Source: Bacteroidota bacterium | GTDB lineage: Bacteria; Bacteroidota; Bacteroidia; Flavobacteriales; Schleiferiaceae | Length of the DNA: 50,931 nt | Assembly: GCA_003385605.1 (NCBI GenBank) | Contig: QQUU01000086.1 | Coordinates: 1-50,931, forward strand | Reading direction: 5' to 3' | In this document: piece after piece, positions 17,896-25,815 of the stretch | How the letters are laid out: the number at the start of each line of letters is the position of its first letter | How positions within the stretch are numbered: the stretch's first letter is position 1 | Notes under the pieces: model-generated | Database searches by the model: none | Told to the model about the DNA's origin: nothing | What the model saw: only the letters and a program-made list of their open reading frames with translations | Program-made: the position numbers and the translations under genes

Positions 17896-19184
17896 TCGAA
17901 TTTATTTTAAGAGGAATTGCAGGTATTGCTGTTCTCATAGGTATACTTTGGCTGTTGAGCAGCAACCGCAAAGCCATTAAGTGGAAGACCGTTTTAAACG
18001 CGAGTCTCTTGCAGTTAACTCTAGCCATCTTGGTACTGAAAGTTCCCGGGTTTTCTTGGGCCTTCGATAAGTTTTCTTTAGGTGCAGTAACTGTGCTAGA
18101 TTTCACCAAGGAGGGCTCGGAGTTTTTGTTCGGTGGACTTATTACAGATACAGATAGCTTTGGTTACCTGTTCGCCTTCCAAGTACTTCCTACGGTAATT
18201 TTCTTCTCGGCACTAACCTCCCTCTTGTACTACTATGGGATCTTACAGCGCGTCGTTAAAGCAATGGCTTGGGTCATGCAAAAAACGCTCAAACTTAGTG
18301 GTGCTGAATCTTTAGCCGCTGCGGGTAACATTTTCATTGGGCAGACAGAAGCTCCGTTGTTGGTCAAACCCTACATCTCTAAAATGACAAAAAGTGAATT
18401 GCTCTGTTTGATGAGTGGTGGTATGGCAACGATTGCTGGAGGCGTTTTGGCGGCTTACATCGGATACCTTGGTGGTGCAGATGCCGCAGGCAAGTTATTT
18501 TTCGCAAAACACTTAATTACTGCCTCAGTGCTTAGTGCACCAGCTGCAATTATGAGTGCGAAAATTCTTATTCCAGAAACGGAGAAATTCAATGAAGTAG
18601 CAGAAATTTCAAAGCAGAGTATGGGTTCTAATGCCTTGGATGCCATTTCAAACGGTACCACACAAGGTGTGAAACTTGCGGTGAACGTAGGTGCGATGCT
18701 ATTGGTCTTTGTGGCCCTCGTTTATGGAGTGAATTACATCATTATTCATACCGTAGGAGATTGGACTGGATTAAACACTTGGACAACCAACATAACCAAC
18801 GGCCAATTTGAAGCATTCTCGCTAGAATTCATATTAGGAGCCATCTTTAGTCCTTTGGCTTGGATTCTTGGAGTACCAGCAAGCGATATTATGCTTGTTG
18901 GCCAATTGCTCGGTGAGAAAACCGTACTCAACGAATTCTATTCGTACGTAAGCCTTACGGAAATGAAGGAAGGTGGACTTTTCAGCAGCGAAAGATCCAT
19001 TGTTCTAGCTACATATATGCTTTGTGGGTTTGCAAACATTTCAAGCATCGGCATCCAAATAGGTGGGATCGGTGTTCTTGCACCTGATCGCAGAAAAGAA
19101 TTGAGTGAATTGGGCGTAAAGGCACTGATTGCAGGTACAGCAGCATCCCTCTTCACAGCTGCCTACGTCGGAATGGTCATTTAA
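17892..19184 (+). CDS. concentrative nucleoside transporter (CNT/NupC family)
   Basis: A 430-residue inner-membrane protein with about ten hydrophobic helices. The CNT core is clear: the helical pair with GNIFIGQTEAPLLVKPYI followed by MSGGMATIAGGVLAAYIGYLG (re-entrant and substrate-binding region), and the gate domain LCGFANISSIGIQIGGIG. It imports nucleosides coupled to Na+ or H+. It is translated from a start overlapping the BFN gene by four bases, and ruvC follows after two bases. It and the thymidine kinase at 40104-40694 would together permit nucleoside salvage. Confidence 0.9.
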   Translation: MIEFILRGIAGIAVLIGILWLLSSNRKAIKWKTVLNASLLQLTLAILVLKVPGFSWAFDKFSLGAVTVLDFTKEGSEFLFGGLITDTDSFGYLFAFQVLPTVIFFSALTSLLYYYGILQRVVKAMAWVMQKTLKLSGAESLAAAGNIFIGQTEAPLLVKPYISKMTKSELLCLMSGGMATIAGGVLAAYIGYLGGADAAGKLFFAKHLITASVLSAPAAIMSAKILIPETEKFNEVAEISKQSMGSNALDAISNGTTQGVKLAVNVGAMLLVFVALVYGVNYIIIHTVGDWTGLNTWTTNITNGQFEAFSLEFILGAIFSPLAWILGVPASDIMLVGQLLGEKTVLNEFYSYVSLTEMKEGGLFSSERSIVLATYMLCGFANISSIGIQIGGIGVLAPDRRKELSELGVKALIAGTAASLFTAAYVGMVI

Positions 19185-19186
19185 CG

Positions 19187-19777
19187 ATGGAAAAGGAGAT
19201 TGACAAAGTAATCATCGGAGTCGATCCCGGAACTGTAGTTATGGGCTACAGCATTGTCCATATTGTAAAAGGTAAAGTTCAGCCCGTAGTACTTGACGTA
19301 TTGAAGTTCAATGCCAAGCTCGATCACTACACAAGATTGTCTCACATTTTTGAAGAGCTGAGCAAGGTCGTTGAACTCTATAAGCCTGATGAAATGGCTC
19401 TTGAGGCCCCCTTCTTTGGTAAAAACGTACAATCGATGTTAAAGCTTGGCCGCGCTCAAGGCGTATGTATGGCCACAGCATTGTCCAAGAAAATTCCGGT
19501 TTTCGAATACAGTCCTCGCTTAATCAAGCAAAGTATTGTAGGAAACGGGAATGCCAGTAAAGAACAAGTAAGTGGAATGCTCCAGAGTATGTATCCTGGT
19601 GTGAGCCACAAATACTTAGATGCTTCGGATGCACTCGCAGCAGCAGTGTGTCATCATGCACAGACTAGCGGCATACCAGCTCCTAAACACGGTTCAGGCG
19701 GAAAGCGACCAAAAGCAAAAGGGAAAGGCGGCAGCTGGGAAGCCTTTATTCAACAGAATCCAGATCGTTTGAAATAG
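19187..19777 (+). CDS. ruvC: Holliday junction resolvase RuvC
   Basis: A 196-residue endonuclease that cuts Holliday junctions after RuvAB branch migration. All four acidic catalytic residues are in place: Asp13 (GVDPGT), Glu73 (ALEAPFF), Asp145 and Asp148 (KYLDASDALA). A lysine/glycine-rich tail from residue 165 (KHGSGGKRPKAKGKGG) extends the protein beyond the E. coli length and may bind DNA. It is the last gene of the etfB operon, and its final 32 bases overlap the 3' end of the convergent HIT gene. Confidence 0.93.
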   Translation: MEKEIDKVIIGVDPGTVVMGYSIVHIVKGKVQPVVLDVLKFNAKLDHYTRLSHIFEELSKVVELYKPDEMALEAPFFGKNVQSMLKLGRAQGVCMATALSKKIPVFEYSPRLIKQSIVGNGNASKEQVSGMLQSMYPGVSHKYLDASDALAAAVCHHAQTSGIPAPKHGSGGKRPKAKGKGGSWEAFIQQNPDRLK

Positions 19778-20150
19778 CGCGAGCAAGTGCAATCATCTCC
19801 TCTTGAGGGATGCCGGATTGCGCATTAGCAAAGCTTAATTCATGTTCAGCATTTATGGGCACCAAATGCAAATGTGCGTGCGGCACTTCCATACCCAAGA
19901 CCAAGGAGCCTATTCTTTTACAAGGCACCACGCGCTTCAAGCTCTGAGCAACACGCTGCGAAAACGCCATGAGGCTTTGATAATCATCCGCTGGCAACTC
20001 ATAGAGCTCATCGACCTCAAGCTTTGGCACACACAATGTGTGTCCCTTTTTTATAGGACGTATATCGAGGAAGGCGATGTTCTTATCGTCTTCCGCCACC
20101 TTATAACATGGGATTTCCCCATTGATGATTTTCGTGAAGATGCTGGCCAT
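19746..20150 (-). CDS. HIT family nucleotide hydrolase/transferase
   Basis: A 134-residue histidine-triad protein. The motif is His91-x-His93-x-His95 (VPHAHLHLVP), and the N-terminus MASIFTKIINGEIPCYKV is typical of the HINT branch, which hydrolyses nucleoside phosphoramidates. The frame is open 11 codons upstream, but these overlap greA, and the family starts at MASIF. It follows greA after four bases and so shares its promoter. Its last 32 bases are antisense to the end of ruvC. Confidence 0.9.
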   Translation of the reverse strand: MASIFTKIINGEIPCYKVAEDDKNIAFLDIRPIKKGHTLCVPKLEVDELYELPADDYQSLMAFSQRVAQSLKRVVPCKRIGSLVLGMEVPHAHLHLVPINAEHELSFANAQSGIPQEEMIALARAISNDLDSVE

Positions 20151-20154
20151 GGTT

Positions 20155-20631
20155 CTAGGCCATAGAGATTTCAAGGATTTCAAAACTCATTACCCCACGA
20201 GGTACTTGAATTTCGGCGGTCTCCCCTACTTTTTTACCCAATAAACCTTTTCCGATAGGACTGCTTACAGAAATCTTGTTCTTGCGAATGTCCGCTTCTT
20301 TTTCGGCCACAAGTGAGTACTCCATGGTTGCGCTGTTCGCTAGGTTCTTGATCTTCACCTTCGTCAAGACTCCAACTTTGCTTAGATCGATATTCTCTTC
20401 ACTTAAGATGCGTGCATTTGCCAGCACATCTTCAAGCTTACTAATCTTCATCTCTAGTAGACCTTGAGCCTCTTTCGCAGCATCGTACTCTGCGTTCTCA
20501 CTCAAATCTCCTTTATCACGAGCCTCTGCAATCTGCTGAGAGATTTTAGGACGCTCAATAGTCTTCATCTGCTCAAGTTCCTCCTTGAGCTTTTTAAGTC
20601 CTTCTGCGGTATAATAACTTACTGCTGACAT
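20155..20631 (-). CDS. greA: transcription elongation factor GreA
   Basis: A 158-residue factor that rescues backtracked RNA polymerase by stimulating transcript cleavage. The N-terminal coiled coil (residues 1-75) carries the acidic tip in the form DLSENAEYDAAKE; the C-terminal FKBP-like domain has SPIGKGLLGKKVGE and ends in a strand. It heads a two-gene operon with the HIT gene. Its promoter is well supported (TTG-N17-TACCTTTG, 20711-20684). A full intrinsic terminator lies in the leader between promoter and ATG; see findings. Confidence 0.95.
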   Translation of the reverse strand: MSAVSYYTAEGLKKLKEELEQMKTIERPKISQQIAEARDKGDLSENAEYDAAKEAQGLLEMKISKLEDVLANARILSEENIDLSKVGVLTKVKIKNLANSATMEYSLVAEKEADIRKNKISVSSPIGKGLLGKKVGETAEIQVPRGVMSFEILEISMA

Positions 20632-20649
20632 AACGAATAGGTTTTGACT

Positions 20650-20674
20650 AAAAAAGAGGCCACAGAAGGCCTCT
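20650..20674 (-). terminator. intrinsic terminator inside the greA leader, after the PorV-like gene
   Basis: On the minus strand AGAGGCC pairs with GGCCTCT around a short loop (20674-20655) and is followed by six T residues. It can end transcripts of the upstream TonB-receptor/PorV operon (stop at 20706). It also lies between the predicted greA start site (about 20680) and the greA ATG (20631). Confidence 0.85.
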
Positions 20675-20683
20675 CTCTTAATT

Positions 20684-20711
20684 CAAAGGTATAAAATCTT
20701 TCTTATTACAA
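20684..20711 (-). promoter_or_regulatory. greA: greA promoter, TTG-N17-TACCTTTG
   Basis: The -33 TTG (20711-20709) and the -7 box TACCTTTG (20691-20684) are separated by 17 bases, a full match to the Bacteroidota consensus. The TTG overlaps the last codons of the PorV-like gene. The predicted leader is about 50 bases. Confidence 0.7.
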
Positions 20712-21749
20712 GTTGATTCGTGTTCCGATAGTGTGGATGCCACTAAACGCCGAAGTGGTACCACGGTAGGCGTAATCAATAGCGAAAGAACCGTCGTCGC
20801 TTGTTGGTACATTAAAGCTGAATCCACCACAGATTCCTGAGATGGCCGATGTACCGATACCGTCAGCACGGTTGTCTCTTGCAACGTAACCTACGCGAAC
20901 TTGGAATAAATCTTTTAGGCTGTATTGCACACCTGCATGGTAGGTATCCTTTTCAAATGCATTTGATGTAAAGTTCAAAGCACCCGTTACCTTTCCATTC
21001 TCAAGCAACCAGTCGTATGAACCACCAATGCTCAATGCTGTTGGTAGCTCGAAAATCGCAGAGCGGCTTTCAAATGTCTGCGTGTAAGCAACACCGTACG
21101 TAGGAACTGGAAGAGTTACCCCTAAACCATCACCTTCGTATGTGATACCTGGACCTACGTTGCGCAAGGTGATTCCAAATTTGAATCGGTCGTCAATACC
21201 TGTGCGGTACTGAACACCTGCATCGAAACAAACACCACTCGTATTCAAGTTAGAAATCGAGCTGCTGTAGATTTTTACGTTAGCACCACCATAGATGTTT
21301 TCTGTAAACTTCTGTGCGTATCCTAGGTTGATCACGATACTCTGTGGAGAGATTGTCGCGCCGGTACCTTCAGGCTGGTCCGTTGTAGTCACTTCCCATT
21401 CGCCGTAATCAAAGGCGCTAATTCCCATATTTAGAACACCCACATCGCTGACGCGCTGCACGAGTGTTGCACCGTTCATTTGGATCCCAGCACCAACCAA
21501 CCACTGTGTGTTGTTAAAGGTAACTTGAGTATTGCCCTCCATTGCCGCAATACCTGCGATGTTTACGAATGAGGCATCCATACCGCTTGCTCCAGCAACA
21601 TTTACAGAGCCCCAACCCGATGAACGAGCAAATGGGTTGATCAATAATTCTGAAGCACCTGCCGAACCTGCACGCTGCGGATTACCCGCTTGTACAGTCC
21701 CTACTAGGGCCAGTGCGCAAAATGCAATGATGTATTTCTTCATATTCAT
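20706..21749 (-). CDS. PorV/PorQ-family outer-membrane beta-barrel protein
   Basis: A 347-residue protein with a signal peptide (about residues 1-21) and an all-beta sequence that ends in an aromatic/hydrophobic strand, as for a barrel. The N-terminal region (AGASELLINPFARSSGWGSVNVAGASGMDASFVNIAGIAAM) is the FadL/PorV-like pattern in which a surface-exposed Asn-x-AGIA segment follows a short gate region. PorV itself is the type IX secretion shuttle; this paralogue ends a three-gene operon behind a large surface protein and a TonB receptor, so it may serve those. Start at 21749 or at the second Met (21743). A terminator and the greA promoter follow. Confidence 0.75.
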   Translation of the reverse strand: MNMKKYIIAFCALALVGTVQAGNPQRAGSAGASELLINPFARSSGWGSVNVAGASGMDASFVNIAGIAAMEGNTQVTFNNTQWLVGAGIQMNGATLVQRVSDVGVLNMGISAFDYGEWEVTTTDQPEGTGATISPQSIVINLGYAQKFTENIYGGANVKIYSSSISNLNTSGVCFDAGVQYRTGIDDRFKFGITLRNVGPGITYEGDGLGVTLPVPTYGVAYTQTFESRSAIFELPTALSIGGSYDWLLENGKVTGALNFTSNAFEKDTYHAGVQYSLKDLFQVRVGYVARDNRADGIGTSAISGICGGFSFNVPTSDDGSFAIDYAYRGTTSAFSGIHTIGTRINL

Positions 21750-21761
21750 TTTTATTCTCTC

Positions 21762-24700
21762 TTAGAATGAGTTCAAATCTACTGGACGGAGTGCACCGAA
21801 CCACTTCACAACCTTTTCGCCCAAATCACCAGCATCAACATGTATAATGTATACACCAGATGCGATAGGAACGTTGTATGTATTCTTCAAATCCCACTCA
21901 ATAAACGTGAGTGAATTGTCTTTTCTCAACTGACGTACCAGTGTACCTGAGGTCGAGAATATGCTGATTGTACATGTTTCAGGAAGGTTGGTAATCTTCA
22001 CAATGTTGTCCAACTGCGAACCTTCGTACGCACTAAATCCGTAGTATGGATTCGGTACAACGCGTATAGTCTCAAGTGCACTTGAACCTACTGAATCAAT
22101 AAAGGTCTTCGTTGCAATGTTTGACGTATTGAACTGGAACTGCGGTAGACCACCGTTCGGTGCATCAGCCAACTGACTGTTCTGATACGCTGCGTTCATA
22201 CGAATGCGTACGCGTGTTTCTGTCGGAAGTTCCGTGTAAGGATCAAAATCCAATCCTTGACGCAGGGTTGGCATACCAATCCAACGACAAGCTCTCCAGA
22301 AATTAGCCTTGGCAATGTTACCTAAACCACCCGTCTTCACTAAATCTTCCATCAAATCCTTCAATGGCCAGTTATTGATGTTTGGACCAGAGTAAGAAAG
22401 GTCTACATTGCTTCCAGAGATTTTATCTTCATCCGCGAACACGTAGATGTAGTGCTGACCACCAAATACGTAACCACCATTTACAGTGTTACCTGGCGGC
22501 AAGAACTCGCGGTCTGTTGGATTCCATAACATGTCGTTACCGTTTTCACCCGGCAACCATGAGTTTTCACCAAAGGCCATTGATAGGCGCTTACCAGATT
22601 CTACGTCGATAGCGTAACCTGGGAAGTACGACCAACCCGGTGCCATGTTAGGATCTTGTACAAGGTTTCCATTGTTCAACGTCCAAGAGGTATCCTGACG
22701 CTGTGTCAATTTCTTATCACCATGCTCACTCAAGCCTACCTCTTCAGCAAGCTCGAATACTGGTACACGAGTCCACTTACTTCTGTCTTGGGTAAAGACA
22801 ATATCAACAGAATGAAGATTTGAAGCATCGTTTAAGTTACGTCCGATAGTTACCGCTGGACCCATACCGTAGTTTGGATAGCCGTTTACATTCACACGGT
22901 TATTTCCTGAGGCATACATGTAAGGTCCCCAAGTACCATCTACGATGTTTTCAAAGTATCCTTTAGCATCGCCATTTTGATCTGGGTACAATGTTGCAGG
23001 CTCCTCTGTCGGGAAGCTGTTCGTACCCGCTAGAATCCAGTTGTACGGTGTGTACGATTTATCGTCCTTGATACCCGACCACCACTCTTTCGAAGGGTCG
23101 TCGTAAATAATCTCAGAGAAAATCACACCATTGTCGTACGAACCTTCATCATCACCGCCTGGTGTTGGCGCTTGCTGAACAGCTACAGACAATCCAAGAT
23201 CTGGGATGATTTGCTCGTTGTAGAACGAGATAGTTGTATCAGATTCTGCAATTACAGCACCTGTTCCATCTGTGATTTCCCAATTAGCCGTTGCATTAGC
23301 AGCATCAAAAGTCAAGGTGTAAAGACCATCCTTCACCTCAAGTGGATCAACCACTTTGATAGCTACAGGTCCCATACCACCCATGTACGAAGGTTGACCA
23401 TCAGAGTTACCACTCATGATAGCATCTACCTCTTCAGGAAGCAGTTCAAGTTCAGTACCACCATTACCTACACCATCAAGGCGTTTGATGATAGGACCGT
23501 CTCCGTACTGGGCCACCTGTACCGTACCGCCTTTTTCAGAATCAATCTGATGAGGAATTACAGTATACGTTTTAATGTTACGACGACCTGCAAGGAATGG
23601 AATCTTCTGTCCTCCCGGAGCAGTAGTCGGATTAAACTCTAGGTATTGGTTTTGACCGTAAGCAATCACAGTGAAGTAGTATTCTTTGTGGTTGATTAGC
23701 GTACGATCACCAGTAGCAAATTGGTCTTCAGTAATCTGGAACGAAGTGAAGATACCTTCATTGTTAGATTGCAAAGTCATGTCTTGCGGCACCAATGCAT
23801 TTAAGTCTGGATCTACCTCCCAGTTGATGAGCTGTGTTAGACCATTCTTGATATCACATTGAGCAACCATACGGCTTTGTGTAGGATCGTAAATGTCAGA
23901 GATACTTACGTCTGAGTTTGCCAATTGGAAAATCTGGAAACCTTCGAACTTGTAATCAAAGTAATCTGGATTTGCATTCAAGATTGAATCACGATCGTCA
24001 GGGCTAACTGTAATTAGCGGATCGCGCTCGCGGTAGCTAAAGCCTACGTTATTAGAACCTGGGCCGTATGTCAATTTCAAGATCACCTCACGGTCAAGCT
24101 CTTGAGCCGTTACGTCCGGTGCGTCTGGACCGTTCAATACTTGGAAACAGTTATCGAACAGCTTCTGCGCTTTATCGTCAGCAATGATCACCTTCTCTAC
24201 AGAAGCAAATAGATCATTATTGATAAGATCACGCTCCCAAACTACCCCTGTAGTTACAAAGTTCAAAGCACCCGGTGCCAAAGAGAATGGACCTGCACTG
24301 TGGAGACCACGCTTATCTTCTTTATTCGCTGGGCTCTCCCACCAATCTACTGGCGCGTACGGAGGGTACGCTCCCGTAGTATCGTAAGACATACCTGGGT
24401 AAGCGAAGCGTGTTGAAGTACCGTTACCTGAAGCAACAAAACCATCACCGTTACCAAGATCACCTGCACCTGAAGGCGTTTCAATAATCAACTCTGAACC
24501 GTTCTTCCAAAGTGCACGCATGTAGTTGTAGAAATGCGTTGCATTGTCTGGGTTACCAGAGATGTTTGATGCCGTGTTGTTGTAGTACATGAACTGGCTC
24601 ATAATGATACGCTCGTTCACACCCGTTGCTGGATCTTCAGCAACACAAATACCTGTTTCAGGATCTTTCACACCGTCCACACAACCGTCACGGTCATTAT

Positions 24701-25790
24701 CCAATCCGTCGTAGTAATCTGCGAAAGGACCTTGGAAGAAGTCGAAACCTACAGCAGGTGGATTCAATCCGTAACCCAATGCACCTTCATCTTCTGTATC
24801 TGAGTTGTAACAGTATCCAAGACCACGAGCAATATCACAACCAATAATATCATCCGTGTAGTTCCCTAAATCTGGATCAAACCACGTTGAGAAGTACGTA
24901 TTGGTCAGACGGAATGTAGAACGGTTAATAATACGATAGTTGTTGAACGTCATGTTGTTCACTTCATCGTTGGTTGAGAAAGCAAACGCTTGCGCACGGA
25001 TTTCGAAACCTAGGGCACCTGCCTGTGATTCCGTGTGAACGTTCCCACGGTCATTGTATACCCACCAGATAGTTTGGTCACCGTAAAGAACATCAGTTTC
25101 CTTGTCACGACAGTCGTACTCTTTATCTATATCGTATGCCGGGTAGTCTACCAAGTAATCGTAAACACCGTCACCATCACGGTCAATGAAAGGAGCCAAT
25201 TGGTACGGCAACTCGCCGTCTACACCATTACCTGGCCAATCCTTAATGCTTTGAGGAATTTGACTTTCGTACCCAGGAAAGAGCTCTGCATCATTACAGT
25301 TTGGATCGTCCAAACATTCTAGCCATGCCTTGTGCACATCTACCTCTTCACGGTAAATAATCCAATGGCGGTCGTACTTATCACAGATTTCTTTGTTTGT
25401 CGAAGCTGTACCATCAGTAGTTAGCGGACCTGGCCAGTAGTCGTTACCCGACTGACGGTAGGTCATTGCTGCCAATTTCAACTGGTTACCTTCATCTACA
25501 CCACCAAGCCACAATGAACCGGCAAACATAGAGTGCTTGTTCGATCCCTTAGGCACCTCGTAGCGTGCGGTGTTCAAATCCCACCACATATCACCACCAC
25601 CTAAGATGGTCGCACGAACGTTGTTGATGCTCAAATCACTCTGTGCCTTTGAAGGCTGACAAAGTTCTTCGACTGTTTTCATGGAACCGGTATTGGCGCT
25701 ACCTGAGTTCTCGCTGGCACCTTGAACCTCACGGGCTGAAAGTGGCAGTGTAAAAGCGGCTGAAAGTAAAAGGAGATATACTCTTTTCAT
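21762..25790 (-). CDS. giant secreted protein with T9SS-like C-terminal domain
   Basis: A 1342-residue protein with a signal peptide (residues 1-19). Acidic calcium-loop-like stretches occur at about residues 190-220 and 370 (FIDRDGDGVYDY; DNDRDGCVDG). The C-terminal 90 residues look like a type A T9SS sorting domain: VVPNPYYGFS, a KITNLPETCTISIFSTSGTLVRQL stretch and ASGVYIIHVDAGDLGEKVVKW. It then runs on to a conserved-looking end, FGALRPVDLNSF, that canonical sorting domains lack. It is most likely surface-attached; no enzymatic domain is recognised. It lies between the TonB receptor (25 bases upstream) and the PorV-like gene (12 bases downstream), and the three appear to form one unit. 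Confidence 0.7.
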   Translation of the reverse strand: MKRVYLLLLSAAFTLPLSAREVQGASENSGSANTGSMKTVEELCQPSKAQSDLSINNVRATILGGGDMWWDLNTARYEVPKGSNKHSMFAGSLWLGGVDEGNQLKLAAMTYRQSGNDYWPGPLTTDGTASTNKEICDKYDRHWIIYREEVDVHKAWLECLDDPNCNDAELFPGYESQIPQSIKDWPGNGVDGELPYQLAPFIDRDGDGVYDYLVDYPAYDIDKEYDCRDKETDVLYGDQTIWWVYNDRGNVHTESQAGALGFEIRAQAFAFSTNDEVNNMTFNNYRIINRSTFRLTNTYFSTWFDPDLGNYTDDIIGCDIARGLGYCYNSDTEDEGALGYGLNPPAVGFDFFQGPFADYYDGLDNDRDGCVDGVKDPETGICVAEDPATGVNERIIMSQFMYYNNTASNISGNPDNATHFYNYMRALWKNGSELIIETPSGAGDLGNGDGFVASGNGTSTRFAYPGMSYDTTGAYPPYAPVDWWESPANKEDKRGLHSAGPFSLAPGALNFVTTGVVWERDLINNDLFASVEKVIIADDKAQKLFDNCFQVLNGPDAPDVTAQELDREVILKLTYGPGSNNVGFSYRERDPLITVSPDDRDSILNANPDYFDYKFEGFQIFQLANSDVSISDIYDPTQSRMVAQCDIKNGLTQLINWEVDPDLNALVPQDMTLQSNNEGIFTSFQITEDQFATGDRTLINHKEYYFTVIAYGQNQYLEFNPTTAPGGQKIPFLAGRRNIKTYTVIPHQIDSEKGGTVQVAQYGDGPIIKRLDGVGNGGTELELLPEEVDAIMSGNSDGQPSYMGGMGPVAIKVVDPLEVKDGLYTLTFDAANATANWEITDGTGAVIAESDTTISFYNEQIIPDLGLSVAVQQAPTPGGDDEGSYDNGVIFSEIIYDDPSKEWWSGIKDDKSYTPYNWILAGTNSFPTEEPATLYPDQNGDAKGYFENIVDGTWGPYMYASGNNRVNVNGYPNYGMGPAVTIGRNLNDASNLHSVDIVFTQDRSKWTRVPVFELAEEVGLSEHGDKKLTQRQDTSWTLNNGNLVQDPNMAPGWSYFPGYAIDVESGKRLSMAFGENSWLPGENGNDMLWNPTDREFLPPGNTVNGGYVFGGQHYIYVFADEDKISGSNVDLSYSGPNINNWPLKDLMEDLVKTGGLGNIAKANFWRACRWIGMPTLRQGLDFDPYTELPTETRVRIRMNAAYQNSQLADAPNGGLPQFQFNTSNIATKTFIDSVGSSALETIRVVPNPYYGFSAYEGSQLDNIVKITNLPETCTISIFSTSGTLVRQLRKDNSLTFIEWDLKNTYNVPIASGVYIIHVDAGDLGEKVVKWFGALRPVDLNSF

Positions 25791-25815
25791 ATGCTGTTTT
25801 TCGAATGCTTTTTAA

